From positions 1,038,001 to 1,102,000 of the forward strand of contig NZ_OY781884.1 in the NCBI RefSeq assembly GCF_963677155.1: a DNA stretch of 64,000 nucleotides, given 5' to 3'. Source of the stretch: an uncultured Draconibacterium sp. Lineage in GTDB: Bacteria; Bacteroidota; Bacteroidia; Bacteroidales; Prolixibacteraceae. Under the pieces are notes generated by a model. The model did not search any database. It was given only the letters and a program-made list of their open reading frames with translations, and had not been told where the DNA came from. Shown one piece after another: positions 36,314 through 45,124 of the stretch (its first letter is position 1; every line of letters begins with the position of its first letter). A program made the translations under genes and the position numbers.

Positions 36314-36345
36314 TCGTTATTTCGAAATAATTCTATTTTTACACC

Positions 36346-37125
36346 ATGCTTTACAACAAAGTGTTTCCACATAAGACTTCGAAAACCTGGGTAGTGTTTG
36401 TACACGGCGCTGGGGGAAGTAACGTGGTATGGTTTAGGCAACTGCGCGAATTCAAAAAACATTTCAATGTGCTTTTGGTAGACTTACGCGGGCATGGTAA
36501 ATCGAAAAAAGAATATACCCAGGCAGAGATTTATGCTTTTGATGAAATTGCATTGGATGTCATCAAAACAATGGATCACCTGAAAATTGAGAAAGCACAT
36601 TTGGTAGGCATTTCTTTGGGATGTATTGTTATTCGCGCCATGGACAAACTGGCTCCCGGCCGTGCCGAATCAATTATTTTAGGTGGAGCTGTAGTTCAGT
36701 TTAATAAGCGAATCAATGCCCTGGTTTCGGTGGCAAAATTGCTGCAAACTATTTTCCCGTACATGTGGTTATACAGAATCAATGCATGGATTCTTATTCC
36801 TTATAAAAAAGATATTGAATCGAGAAAGCTATTTATTAAAGAAGCTATTCGTTTAGGCGAAAAAGAATTTAAGAAATGGCTGCACATGTCAACGGAAATC
36901 AAAGATAATTTGCAGGAATTTTTGATTAAAGAAGCATCGGCTCCTGTTTTGTATCTGATGGGCGACCGCGATCATATGTTTTTACCAACGGTATCGAACC
37001 TTGTGAAAAAACATTTTAACTCGAAACTGGAGATTATAAAAAACAGCGGCCACGTTTGTAATATCGATCAGCCCGATGTTTTTAACGAACGTAGTATTCA
37101 GTTTATCAAAAGTATTTCTTCCTAG
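36346..37125 (+). CDS. Alpha/beta-fold hydrolase
   Basis: A 259-residue cytoplasmic alpha/beta hydrolase without a signal peptide. FVHGAGGSNVVWF is the oxyanion-hole segment, LVGISLGCIVI the nucleophile elbow (Ser near 92), LMGDRDHMF the acidic residue and NSGHVCNI the catalytic His. These give a complete triad. Substrate is not evident. It is convergent with hydrogenase operon 2. Confidence 0.85.
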   Translation: MLYNKVFPHKTSKTWVVFVHGAGGSNVVWFRQLREFKKHFNVLLVDLRGHGKSKKEYTQAEIYAFDEIALDVIKTMDHLKIEKAHLVGISLGCIVIRAMDKLAPGRAESIILGGAVVQFNKRINALVSVAKLLQTIFPYMWLYRINAWILIPYKKDIESRKLFIKEAIRLGEKEFKKWLHMSTEIKDNLQEFLIKEASAPVLYLMGDRDHMFLPTVSNLVKKHFNSKLEIIKNSGHVCNIDQPDVFNERSIQFIKSISS

Positions 37126-37139
37126 GCCTTAATATTCTC

Positions 37140-37171
37140 AAAAAAAAATCCCCCCGTAAAATACGGAGGGA
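37140..37171 (-). terminator. Terminator of hydrogenase operon 2
   Basis: A 10-bp stem with one mismatch (37049-type repeat absent; arms 37149-37158 and 37162-37171) closes a 3-nt loop. On the minus strand it is followed by eight T residues. It ends the ten-gene operon, 34 bp after the hydC stop. Confidence 0.8.
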
Positions 37172-37204
37172 AAATTTCAATAGAACAATATTTTATACAA
37201 TCGA

Positions 37205-37687
37205 CTAACGATTGTGATATTCGGCAATAATCTTTTTTACATCGGTTGGAGCTACCCTGCCGTACACTTTTTCGCCAACGGTTACCACCGGAGCCAAACC
37301 ACAGGCTCCCACACAGCGCAAGCAGTTAATAGAGAATTTCCCGTCTTCGGTTGATTCACCCACTTCAACTTTCAGCTGGCGTTTGAATTCGTTAAGCACT
37401 TGCTCGGCACCACGAACATAACAGGCCGTTCCCATACAAATCGAGATTGGATTCTCGCCCTGCGGGACCATTGTAAAAAAGCTGTAAAAAGTAACAACTC
37501 CGTACACTTTTGCCACCGATGTTTTTAGCTCTTTTGCGATTACTTCCTGCACCTCAGCAGGCAAATAACCCAATTTGCTTTGCACCTGGTGAAGTACATT
37601 TATCAGCTCACTTTCTTTATTTTCAAACTCCTTACAAATATCTTTTATGAGTTGTGTCGTATTTTCTGCTAATTTTATTTTTGGCAT
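37205..37687 (-). CDS. hydC: [FeFe]-hydrogenase subunit HydC, NuoE-like [2Fe-2S] protein
   Basis: A 160-residue thioredoxin-like ferredoxin. The cluster ligands are C-x4-C in CMGTACYVRG and C-x3-C in CVGACGLAPV. The N-terminal four-helix region (INVLHQVQSKLGYLP) is typical of NuoE. Last gene of the operon, 50 bp after hydA. Together with the 597-residue HydB and HydA it gives the complete HydABC composition of electron-bifurcating, ferredoxin- and NAD-dependent hydrogenases. Confidence 0.92.
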   Translation of the reverse strand: MPKIKLAENTTQLIKDICKEFENKESELINVLHQVQSKLGYLPAEVQEVIAKELKTSVAKVYGVVTFYSFFTMVPQGENPISICMGTACYVRGAEQVLNEFKRQLKVEVGESTEDGKFSINCLRCVGACGLAPVVTVGEKVYGRVAPTDVKKIIAEYHNR

Positions 37688-37737
37688 TTTTTTAGACTTT
37701 TAGGTTTTAAGCATTTCTGCATTAAAGCATTCATTAA

Positions 37738-39489
37738 CTATCTTCTGTCAAAATATTCCGTGTGCAATAAATGATGTGCTTTTTCGCTCATCGGTTCACC
37801 CAGGAACTTTTCATACAACTCAATAATATGCGGATTCTCGTGCGATTTTCGCAGTGTCTTATTTTTGTCTTCCCGATACAGAGCAGCCTGACGTTTTTTC
37901 AGAATGCCCGCATCACCGTGGTGATAAGGCTGTCCACCACCACCGATACATCCGCCGGGGCAACTCATAATCTCAATGGCATGAAACTCGCTGTTTCCTG
38001 CCTGAATATCCTCCAGCAGTTTACGTGCGTTACCTAAACCGTGTGCGATACCAATTTTTATGGGCAAGCCGTCAAAATCAATTGTTGCTTCACGGATTCC
38101 TTCCATACCACGTAGTTCATCAAAATCAAGTCGTGGCAATTCTTTTTTTGTATGCACTTCATACGCCGTACGAACTGCTGCCTCTATTACTCCACCGGTT
38201 GTTCCGAAGATCACTCCGGCACCTGTTGATTCACCCAATGGATTATCAAAGTCTTCGTTGGGCAGTGATTTAAATTCAATATTTGAAAGTTTAATCAGTG
38301 CTGCCAACTCGCGTGTAGTAATTGCGTGATCAACATCCGGGTTATCATTGGTTTTAAACTCATCGCGACCACACTCGTATTTTTTAGCCACACATGGCAT
38401 AATCGAAACCACAACCAGATCTTCGCGCTTTATTCCCAACTGGTCGGCAAAATAAGTTTTGGCAATAGAACCAAACATTTGCTGTGGCGACCGTGCTGTT
38501 GAAGGAATATCTTTCATTTCCGGGAATTGGTGCTCAAAGAATTTCACCCATGCCGGACAACACGAAGTAAGTATCGGTAGTTTTACATCTTTATCGCCTG
38601 CCAAATGTTTTCCCAAACGACTCAGCAATTCAGTTCCTTCTTCCATAATGGTAAGGTCGGCAGCAAAGTCGGTATCAAAAACATGATCGAAACCCAAACG
38701 GCGTAAAGCAGCCACCAGTTTACCGGTTACCAGCGATCCGGCTTCCATACCAAACTCTTCGCCCAACGCAGCACGCACCGCAGGAGCTGTTTGTACGATT
38801 ACCGTTTTGGTAGGATCGGATAGCGCACGAATTACTTTTCCGGTTTCGTCAACTTCAGTTAATGCTCCTGTCGGGCAAACAGCTACACACTGACCACAGT
38901 ACGTACATACCGAGTGATCAAGATTCATTTCGAAAGCTGGTGAAACAACCGATTCAAAACCACGATTAATGGCCGATAAAACACCAACAGTCTGCACTTC
39001 GTTACACATGGTTTCGCAACGGCGACACATAATACATTTGTCTACCTCGCGAATAATTGCCGGCGAAGTATCTTCTCGGTAAGTCGACTGCTCACCTTTA
39101 TAATGAATCTCGCGAATTCCGAGATTATGCGCCATATCCTGCAAATCGCAGTTGCCCGATTTTGCACAAATCAAACAGTCGAAAGGATGATCGGAAAGAA
39201 TCAACTCCATTACCGTTCTGCGCGCATTAATTACCCGCATCGAGTGTGTATTGATCCTCATTCCCTCATTCACTTCCGTACAACAAGCCGGTGCCAGGTT
39301 TCTTCTTCCTTCCACCTCTACCACACAAATACGGCAGCCACCCGGTTTGTTTTCAATATTCAGGTCATCCAATTTCATGTGGCAAAGTGTTGGAATATGC
39401 AAGCCAACACCTGATGCCGCTTCAAGAATTGTGGTTCCTGATTTTACCACAACCGGTTTATTATCTATTGTAAGATTTACTATATCCAT
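37738..39489 (-). CDS. hydA: [FeFe]-hydrogenase catalytic subunit HydA (operon 2)
   Basis: A 583-residue catalytic subunit. Plant-type [2Fe-2S] (Cys36, 52, 55, 69 or 70), His-Cys [4Fe-4S] (His101, Cys105, 108, 114), two [4Fe-4S] motifs (about 152-162 and 195-205), then the H-cluster domain with TSCCPAW (308-314; Cys310 and Cys311), MPCVAKKYE (Cys366) and IMSCPGGCIGGGGQP (Cys510, 514). All expected H-cluster ligands and the proton-relay Cys are present. The small-subunit tail is at the C-terminus. It follows hydB by 17 bp and would take electrons from NADH and reduced ferredoxin together to make H2. Confidence 0.95.
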   Translation of the reverse strand: MDIVNLTIDNKPVVVKSGTTILEAASGVGLHIPTLCHMKLDDLNIENKPGGCRICVVEVEGRRNLAPACCTEVNEGMRINTHSMRVINARRTVMELILSDHPFDCLICAKSGNCDLQDMAHNLGIREIHYKGEQSTYREDTSPAIIREVDKCIMCRRCETMCNEVQTVGVLSAINRGFESVVSPAFEMNLDHSVCTYCGQCVAVCPTGALTEVDETGKVIRALSDPTKTVIVQTAPAVRAALGEEFGMEAGSLVTGKLVAALRRLGFDHVFDTDFAADLTIMEEGTELLSRLGKHLAGDKDVKLPILTSCCPAWVKFFEHQFPEMKDIPSTARSPQQMFGSIAKTYFADQLGIKREDLVVVSIMPCVAKKYECGRDEFKTNDNPDVDHAITTRELAALIKLSNIEFKSLPNEDFDNPLGESTGAGVIFGTTGGVIEAAVRTAYEVHTKKELPRLDFDELRGMEGIREATIDFDGLPIKIGIAHGLGNARKLLEDIQAGNSEFHAIEIMSCPGGCIGGGGQPYHHGDAGILKKRQAALYREDKNKTLRKSHENPHIIELYEKFLGEPMSEKAHHLLHTEYFDRR

Positions 39490-39506
39490 GATTTCCAGTT
39501 TTCTGA

Positions 39507-41300
39507 TTAGGTTAGGGTTATTGCATTGAATTTACATTTTTCGAAACACACGCCACACTTAATACACAAAGTCTGATCGATAAAATGTGGCTGACGACGC
39601 TCTCCGGAAATAGCTCCTACCGGGCAATTGCGGAAACAAAGTGTACAACCGGTACACAAATCTTCAACAATATCATAACGCAATAGCGATTTACACTGAC
39701 CTGCCGGGCATTTTCCGTCCAATACGTGTGCCTTATATTCGTGTTCGAAATTCTTTATGGTTGAAAGCACCGGATTTGGCGAAGTTTGTCCCAAGCCACA
39801 AAGTGCCGTATCTTTAATAACCACACTTAAATCTTTCAACTTCTCAATATCCTGTTCTTCCCCTTTACCTTGAGTAATTTTATCCAGCAATTCGTAAAGG
39901 CGCTTGTTTCCAACACGGCATGGTGTGCATTTTCCGCACGACTCTTCCAACGTAAAATCAAGATAAAACTTAGCGATGGAAACCATACAATCGTTTTCAT
40001 CCATTACGATCATTCCCCCCGATCCCATCATCGATCCGGATGCCAGCAGGTTATCGTAATCAATTGGTAAATCCAGGAAATCTTTAGTTAAACATCCTCC
40101 CGACGGACCACCGGTTTGAACGGCTTTAAACTCTTTTCCATCTTTAATTCCTCCGCCAATATCGTAAATTACTTCGCGCAGTGTTGTTCCCATTGGCACC
40201 TCAATTAAACCAACATTATTAATCTTTCCGGCTAGGGCAAATACTTTTGTTCCTTTTGATTTTTCGGTACCGATTTTACTAAACCATTCGGCACCTTTAT
40301 TCAAAATCACCGGAATGTTTGCAAAGGTTTCCACGTTGTTTACGTTGGTCGGTTTTCCCATGTAACCGGAAACGGATGGGAACGGCGGTTTGAATGTTGG
40401 TTCGCCACGTAAACCTTCCATCGAGTGGATCAACGCAGTTTCTTCGCCACAAACAAAAGCTCCGGCACCATAGCGCAATTCAATATGAAAATTAAAACCA
40501 CTGCCTAGAATATCGTCGCCAATCAAGCCATATTCTTCGGCTTGTTTGATGGCAGTTTTTAAACGTTGAATAGCCAACGGATATTCGGCACGTATATAAA
40601 CCAGTCCCTTGTCGGCACCAATACAATAACCGCAAATGGCCATTGCCTCCAACACCGAGTGAGGATCGCCTTCCAAAATGGAGCGGTCCATAAATGCACC
40701 AGGGTCGCCCTCGTCAGCATTACAAACCACATATTTCTGATTGTTCTCTACATTTTTTGTGATCTCCCATTTTAATCCTGTTGGGAAACCGCCACCACCA
40801 CGGCCACGCAAACCGGAGTCTTTCACTTCTTTTATAACCTCTTCGGCTGTCATCTCCGACAAACATTTTCCCAAAGCCTGATAACCATCGCGGGCAATGT
40901 ATTCGTCAATATTTTCAGGATTGATAAAACCACAATTTTTCAAGGCAATACGGATTTGTTTTTTGTAAAAATCCATACCTTTTGAATTGCTGATCTGCTT
41001 ATCGTTAGTAGGATCGGTGTACAATAAGCGTTTTACAGGACGGCCTTTTACAATGTGCTCCTGAACGATTTCAACCACATCGTCGGGCGAAACCTGCACG
41101 TAAAAAGTATTATCGGGCAATACTTTAATAATGGGGCCTTTTTCGCAAAAGCCAAAACAACCGGTCGATACTACCTGCACTTCGTCTTCAAGTCCAAGCT
41201 CCTGAATCAATTGGGTTAGCCGTTTTTTAATTTCGTCGCTTTCCGATGCTTTACACCCAGTACCACCACAAATTAAAAGATGCATTTTATAATCAGTCAT
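39507..41300 (-). CDS. hydB: [FeFe]-hydrogenase subunit HydB, full-length NuoF-like flavoprotein
   Basis: A 597-residue subunit with three parts. The N-terminal thioredoxin-like domain binds [2Fe-2S] through C-x4-C in CGGTGCKAS and C-x3-C in GCFGFCEKGP. The central FMN/NADH domain has GRGGGGFPTGLKW and VCNADEGDPGAFMDRS. The NuoF-type [4Fe-4S] uses ESCGKCTPCRVG. The C-terminus carries two ferredoxin motifs (CTGCTLCFRNCPVGA and CIKCGVCFEKCKF). This architecture matches HydB of bifurcating hydrogenases such as that of Thermotoga maritima. It starts 17 bp after the HndB-like gene. Confidence 0.95.
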   Translation of the reverse strand: MTDYKMHLLICGGTGCKASESDEIKKRLTQLIQELGLEDEVQVVSTGCFGFCEKGPIIKVLPDNTFYVQVSPDDVVEIVQEHIVKGRPVKRLLYTDPTNDKQISNSKGMDFYKKQIRIALKNCGFINPENIDEYIARDGYQALGKCLSEMTAEEVIKEVKDSGLRGRGGGGFPTGLKWEITKNVENNQKYVVCNADEGDPGAFMDRSILEGDPHSVLEAMAICGYCIGADKGLVYIRAEYPLAIQRLKTAIKQAEEYGLIGDDILGSGFNFHIELRYGAGAFVCGEETALIHSMEGLRGEPTFKPPFPSVSGYMGKPTNVNNVETFANIPVILNKGAEWFSKIGTEKSKGTKVFALAGKINNVGLIEVPMGTTLREVIYDIGGGIKDGKEFKAVQTGGPSGGCLTKDFLDLPIDYDNLLASGSMMGSGGMIVMDENDCMVSIAKFYLDFTLEESCGKCTPCRVGNKRLYELLDKITQGKGEEQDIEKLKDLSVVIKDTALCGLGQTSPNPVLSTIKNFEHEYKAHVLDGKCPAGQCKSLLRYDIVEDLCTGCTLCFRNCPVGAISGERRQPHFIDQTLCIKCGVCFEKCKFNAITLT

Positions 41301-41317
41301 AGTTAAAGGTTTATTAA

Positions 41318-41713
41318 TTAGTCGTCAATGGTTTTAAAACTTACAGGAATTATTCCGTCAACCAACTCGCCGCGTTTTATGTATTTATCAATTATTTCGT
41401 GAACCTTTTCTTTGTTAACATGTCCGTAAACCAGCGGTTCTTTTCCCGGCAATTTTACTTCAACAGTTGGTTCTGCATAGCAGTAGCCCATGCAACCGGT
41501 TTGCGTAACAACCGCATCAATGGCTTCTTGTTCCAGCTCTTCCACAAAGTACTTCATGGTTTCTTTAGCACCTGATGCAATACCACATGTGGCCATGCCC
41601 ACTTTAACTTGCACAACCTGATCAGGGTCGGCACTGTTTTCCCTAAGTTTAATTTTCGACTGCGCTTCTTCTTTCATTTTCCGAAGATCAGCCAGTGTTT
41701 TAATTTTAGTCAT
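41318..41713 (-). CDS. HndB-like [2Fe-2S] ferredoxin-fold subunit
   Basis: A 131-residue thioredoxin-like protein of the HndB/NuoE-C type, found beside multimeric [FeFe]-hydrogenases. Its conserved blocks are VGMATCGIASGAKET and TGCMGYCYAEPTVEV. Only three Cys are seen in total; the usual first ligand of the C-x3/4-C pair is Gly. The cluster may therefore be bound differently, or absent. It follows the ATPase gene by 20 bp and precedes hydB by 17 bp. Confidence 0.82.
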   Translation of the reverse strand: MTKIKTLADLRKMKEEAQSKIKLRENSADPDQVVQVKVGMATCGIASGAKETMKYFVEELEQEAIDAVVTQTGCMGYCYAEPTVEVKLPGKEPLVYGHVNKEKVHEIIDKYIKRGELVDGIIPVSFKTIDD

Positions 41714-41733
41714 ATCGTTTTCTCGTTTATTCG

Positions 41734-42282
41734 TTATTTCGTTACTTTTATTTCTTCTAAATTCGATTTTATCAGTTCCAAAATCCCTTCGCGTATTTCC
41801 TTTTGCTGATACGAAACATCGCCAAGTACTTCTTTCAACTCATCGGAACTTATCGTAAACTCGCCCTTTTCTGTTTTGTGGTGATACACCAAATTTCCAT
41901 CGGTATAGCTTAAAAACATCAGGTACAAAGTTTCCCAAATATCTCCCAACGGAGGCCGATCTATATTCGACAGTTGAAAACGGGCGGTTAAAACGGTGCC
42001 GACATTCACCTCCGATTGCAGCGAGAAACTGCCACCGGCAGCCTCAGCATTATGCTTTAACAGGGGAATACCTAAACCCACTTTTCGGGTGGTTCTTGAT
42101 GTAAAGAACGGATTAATGGCTTTGCCTAGCGTTTCCTTACTCATCCCGCAGCCATTATCTTTAATTATTAATGAACAAAGGTCTGCTATTTTGTCCTCTT
42201 CAACTATGATTTCAATCAATGTAGACTTTGCACTTACCGAGTTCTGCACAATATCCAGAATATGTTCCGACAGTGTTTTCAT
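41734..42282 (-). CDS. Histidine-kinase-like ATPase without dimerisation domain
   Basis: A 182-residue HATPase_c protein. N-box QNSVSAKS, G1-box DNGCGMS and G2-box GLGIPLLKHNAEAAGG are visible. There is no HisKA phosphorylation domain or membrane segment. The last 60 residues (DIWETLYLMFLSYTDG onward) are a separate small domain. Such proteins near [FeFe]-hydrogenases may act as Ser kinases or anti-sigma-like switch proteins. It overlaps the PHP gene by 4 nt. Confidence 0.83.
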   Translation of the reverse strand: MKTLSEHILDIVQNSVSAKSTLIEIIVEEDKIADLCSLIIKDNGCGMSKETLGKAINPFFTSRTTRKVGLGIPLLKHNAEAAGGSFSLQSEVNVGTVLTARFQLSNIDRPPLGDIWETLYLMFLSYTDGNLVYHHKTEKGEFTISSDELKEVLGDVSYQQKEIREGILELIKSNLEEIKVTK

Positions 42283-43019
42283 AACGCTTCAACAAACCTA
42301 TCATCTCTCTGATTAAGAGCTTTTTTTATTTCAACAAAAGACAATTCCTGAATATTAAAAACCGAAAAACGAGTGCCAATCTGTTCTAAGAAATGAGCAT
42401 CTGAATTATAAATTAACGAAATTTCATCATCTAATTCATAATGTTTTCGAACATGCTTTTCGCTGGTTTTTCCGGTAATTCCCATCGCATCGAACTCAAG
42501 ATCTTCTGGAACAAAACCCAGATGGCTAAACAATCCGTTTAGTGGACGGTTAACATGCGCCGGAATAAAAATACCGCCCAGTTCGTACACGTATTTTTGA
42601 ACCGACGAAATACCTTTTTTCAATGCAGATGTAAGGTAATACGGAACCAACTCCAACACCTCTTCGTTTTCGTCAACAACCGGTTGATAACCAAAGTGGC
42701 CATCCGGATTTGGGATACGGGTAATATTCTGCTCCAAATACTGCTGAAACTTATCAAGAGCTTCATCCTCTTCGAAAAAAGCAAGGCAATGCACTTCTTC
42801 TTTGGTAGTAACTTCTGCACCGGTAAGTACCAGAATTCCTTCTTCGCGTGCCAAATTGCAAATTACTTTAGCATTTAAGGTTGAATTATGATCGGTGATT
42901 CCAATAATATGCAATCCTGCCTTCCTGGCTTGCTCCACAATTTTTCGCGGAGCCATTTCCAGATCAGCACAGGGCGAAAGTACGGTATGAATATGTAGGT
43001 CGGCCCTGAATTTTTGCAT
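42279..43019 (-). CDS. PHP-domain phosphoesterase
   Basis: A 246-residue PHP phosphoesterase. The N-terminal DLHIHTVLSPCADL has the HxH metal motif, with GITDHNS and later HVNRP and NSDAHF as further metal ligands. PHP proteins hydrolyse phosphomonoesters or nucleotides (for example the YciV/RnaAM-like 5'-3' exonuclease group). In this operon a substrate such as a signalling nucleotide can be imagined, but nothing in the sequence shows it. It follows the second DRTGG gene by 4 nt. Confidence 0.85.
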   Translation of the reverse strand: MQKFRADLHIHTVLSPCADLEMAPRKIVEQARKAGLHIIGITDHNSTLNAKVICNLAREEGILVLTGAEVTTKEEVHCLAFFEEDEALDKFQQYLEQNITRIPNPDGHFGYQPVVDENEEVLELVPYYLTSALKKGISSVQKYVYELGGIFIPAHVNRPLNGLFSHLGFVPEDLEFDAMGITGKTSEKHVRKHYELDDEISLIYNSDAHFLEQIGTRFSVFNIQELSFVEIKKALNQRDDRFVEAL

Positions 43020-43023
43020 CGTA

Positions 43024-43356
43024 TTACGTTAAAGCAATGTATAAATTACCGGCCATTTCAAATGTAGCTTTGTCGGTGCCCAGTACCGGAATTCCTTCTT
43101 CGTTACTGCGTTCAATGGTATCCTCTTCCGGCTCAAAGCCTTTTACCAGTATTACCGCTGCCAGTTCTTTTAACGAGGCAATGGCCATTACATTTTGGTG
43201 TGTTTGCAGTGTTATCCACACCTGCCCTTCCTGCGCATTTCCCATTACATCGCTCAGCAGATCGGAAACGTACCCGCCGGAAATTTCATTCTCTAATCCG
43301 GATTCGCCGGAAAAAACTTTTAATCCAAATTTTTCAACCAGTTCAGAAACCTTCAT
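43024..43356 (-). CDS. DRTGG-domain protein (second copy)
   Basis: A 110-residue single DRTGG domain (VSDLLSDVMGNAQEG, ITLQTHQNVMAIASL). The domain is otherwise found in phosphotransacetylase-like and CBS-containing proteins and is thought to bind small ligands. I chose ATG 43356 because GGAGGT stands 6 bp upstream on the minus strand, an unusually good ribosome site here. The upstream ATG at 43389 would overlap the preceding gene by 47 nt; this start overlaps by 14 nt. Part of the putative hydrogenase-regulation set. Confidence 0.8.
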   Translation of the reverse strand: MKVSELVEKFGLKVFSGESGLENEISGGYVSDLLSDVMGNAQEGQVWITLQTHQNVMAIASLKELAAVILVKGFEPEEDTIERSNEEGIPVLGTDKATFEMAGNLYIALT

Positions 43357-44710
43357 TTCTACCTCCTCTTCTGTTACAGTCAGCGTCAAAACGATTTTTT
43401 CCCCAGGCTTTTTCCAGGTTCTTTGTCGCTTTTTCGATGTTTATTTTTTCTTCGTTTAAGTATCTGTTTTGTAAGAAAATACAATCTGTCATTTTTGCTT
43501 CACCCTGCACCATATCTTCGGCCAGTGCGTGGCAATTGGGTGCACCGCAACTACCGCAGTCAATTCCCGGCAGCTGGCATAAAATGCGATCTACCTTCTG
43601 CATCTTTTCCAGTGCTTTTAGCCGGTCAGAATCCAGAGCAAAAACATATCTTGGCTCAATTGGCTCTGCTTTCATTTTATCTTTTATCCCCAAACAGCTT
43701 ACTGCCGAAATATCAATAGATGAAGCATGCGGATATCGTTTTGATCGTTTTTGCAATCGCTCAACAGTTAAGAACCGATTACCCGTAAGCAAAATTCCAC
43801 CGGCACATCCCTGGTGACACGATTTCAGCTCCAGAAAATCCAACACAGGAACCTCATCATTCTCCATTCGCTCCAGAATCTTAACCACATTGTGTATGCC
43901 GTCAACCGCCATTGAATTGCATTTAAAATGCCTTGCTTCGCCACGCGGAAGACTCCATAGAATTCCATCGAGCGTTAAATTTTTGCGCAAGGGAGCGGTG
44001 TCGGTTTTTTCCTCCTTTTCGATTACCCGCATGATGTGATTGTACAAATCACTCATTTTAATCAAGCCATCCACTGCCGATACTTCTTCGCCCAAAGGAC
44101 GTTTTACGGCAGCCATTTTGGCCGAACAAGGCGACACATAAAAAGTACCTATTTCCTCGCGTTTCACTCCTTCTTTAGCTAACAATTCAATAGCATGACA
44201 CGCCGCCAGATCGTGCGGTGCCTTTACCGGAACAATATTATCAACCAACGACGGGTAGCGAGATTGTATCAACCGAACAATTGCAGGGCAAAACGATGAA
44301 ATCATTGGTTTACGGGGCGATTCTTCAACTTCATTCTTTATCTCATCGATCAACAAACCGATGGGCTGTTCTACCTCAAAAATATGCGTAAATCCAAGTT
44401 TCAGCAGTGCTTCGTAAATTTTACCCTCGGTATAAGTTTCGGGAAACTGCCCAATCATTACCGATGGAAAAAGCACCACCCGGTATTTGTATTTATTCAG
44501 TTGTTCTAAACTATCGTGCTCTACATAAAAAGCATCAACCGGGCACGCGCGCAGACAGTTTCCGCAATCCACACATCGGTCAGAATTTATTTTTGCTACT
44601 CCCCCGCGTATCCGAATTGCCTCGGTTGGACATGATTTCATGCAGTGCGTGCAGCCCGTACATTTATCTTTGTCAACTGTTATGGCATGATATTTTTCTA
44701 CAACCTTCAT
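43343..44710 (-). CDS. Diverged [FeFe]-hydrogenase-like Fe-S protein, putative sensor
   Basis: A 455-residue protein. Two ferredoxin motifs (Cys17, 20, 23, 27 and Cys46, 49, 52, 56) precede a hydrogenase large-subunit-like domain (about 80-310) and a C-terminal Fe-S motif (Cys385, 388, 393, 410). The H-cluster motifs are changed: L1 is SSFCPAI (Phe140-Cys141), L2 is SPCSAK (Cys195), and L3 is SCHQGCAGG (Cys298, Cys302). The four cluster Cys remain, but the proton-relay Cys and the MACPGGC context are lost. It resembles the putative sensory hydrogenase groups. I infer a redox or H2-sensing regulator, not an H2-producing enzyme. Confidence 0.85.
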   Translation of the reverse strand: MKVVEKYHAITVDKDKCTGCTHCMKSCPTEAIRIRGGVAKINSDRCVDCGNCLRACPVDAFYVEHDSLEQLNKYKYRVVLFPSVMIGQFPETYTEGKIYEALLKLGFTHIFEVEQPIGLLIDEIKNEVEESPRKPMISSFCPAIVRLIQSRYPSLVDNIVPVKAPHDLAACHAIELLAKEGVKREEIGTFYVSPCSAKMAAVKRPLGEEVSAVDGLIKMSDLYNHIMRVIEKEEKTDTAPLRKNLTLDGILWSLPRGEARHFKCNSMAVDGIHNVVKILERMENDEVPVLDFLELKSCHQGCAGGILLTGNRFLTVERLQKRSKRYPHASSIDISAVSCLGIKDKMKAEPIEPRYVFALDSDRLKALEKMQKVDRILCQLPGIDCGSCGAPNCHALAEDMVQGEAKMTDCIFLQNRYLNEEKINIEKATKNLEKAWGKNRFDADCNRRGGRNEGF

Positions 44711-44713
44711 CTT

Positions 44714-45124
44714 CTAAAAATTATTTCTGAAAGTTAATACTGTTCCCTCTCCTACCTCGCTTTCAATAGTAAATTCATCGGTATTTCGTTTAATATTTGG
44801 CAAGCCCATTCCTGCTCCAAACCCCATATTCCGAACGGCTTTGGTAGCGGTTGAGTAGCCCTCCTGCATCGCTTTTTCAATATCTTCAATGCCCGGTCCG
44901 TTATCCTGTACAATTACAGTAATTCCTGTTCCGTCAATTTCAGTCCGCATTTTTCCTCCTACAGAGTGAGCAACAACATTTACCTCGGCTTCGTATATGG
45001 CTACCACAATTCGTTTGATCACTTTCGGATCAACCTGCAATTGTTTCAGCATCTTTTTTATTCGGCTCGAAGCTCTTCCGGCCTTGCTAAAATCGCCACT
45101 CGCTATGTCGAATTCCTGCTTCAT
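44714..45124 (-). CDS. RsbT/RsbW-like Ser kinase or switch ATPase
   Basis: A 136-residue HATPase of the anti-sigma regulatory type. N-box YEAEVNVVAH, G1-box DNGPGIEDI and G2-box GFGAGMGLPNIKR resemble RsbT more than two-component kinases. It would phosphorylate Ser/Thr on a partner and be opposed by a PP2C phosphatase such as the SpoIIE-type protein at 46615. Its ATG overlaps the first DRTGG stop by 1 nt (TAATG). The expected STAS-domain partner was not found in the window. Confidence 0.85.
   Translation of the reverse strand: MKQEFDIASGDFSKAGRASSRIKKMLKQLQVDPKVIKRIVVAIYEAEVNVVAHSVGGKMRTEIDGTGITVIVQDNGPGIEDIEKAMQEGYSTATKAVRNMGFGAGMGLPNIKRNTDEFTIESEVGEGTVLTFRNNF

Noticed and set aside
37205-41300. 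Respiratory complex I (NuoEFG)
   Set aside because: The NuoE/F-like genes are joined to a hydrogenase HydA with H-cluster motifs, and no membrane Nuo subunit is present.
43200-43817. 205-residue plus-strand ORF
   Set aside because: It lies opposite the DRTGG and hydrogenase-like genes, has no recognisable motif, and the minus-strand genes are strongly supported.
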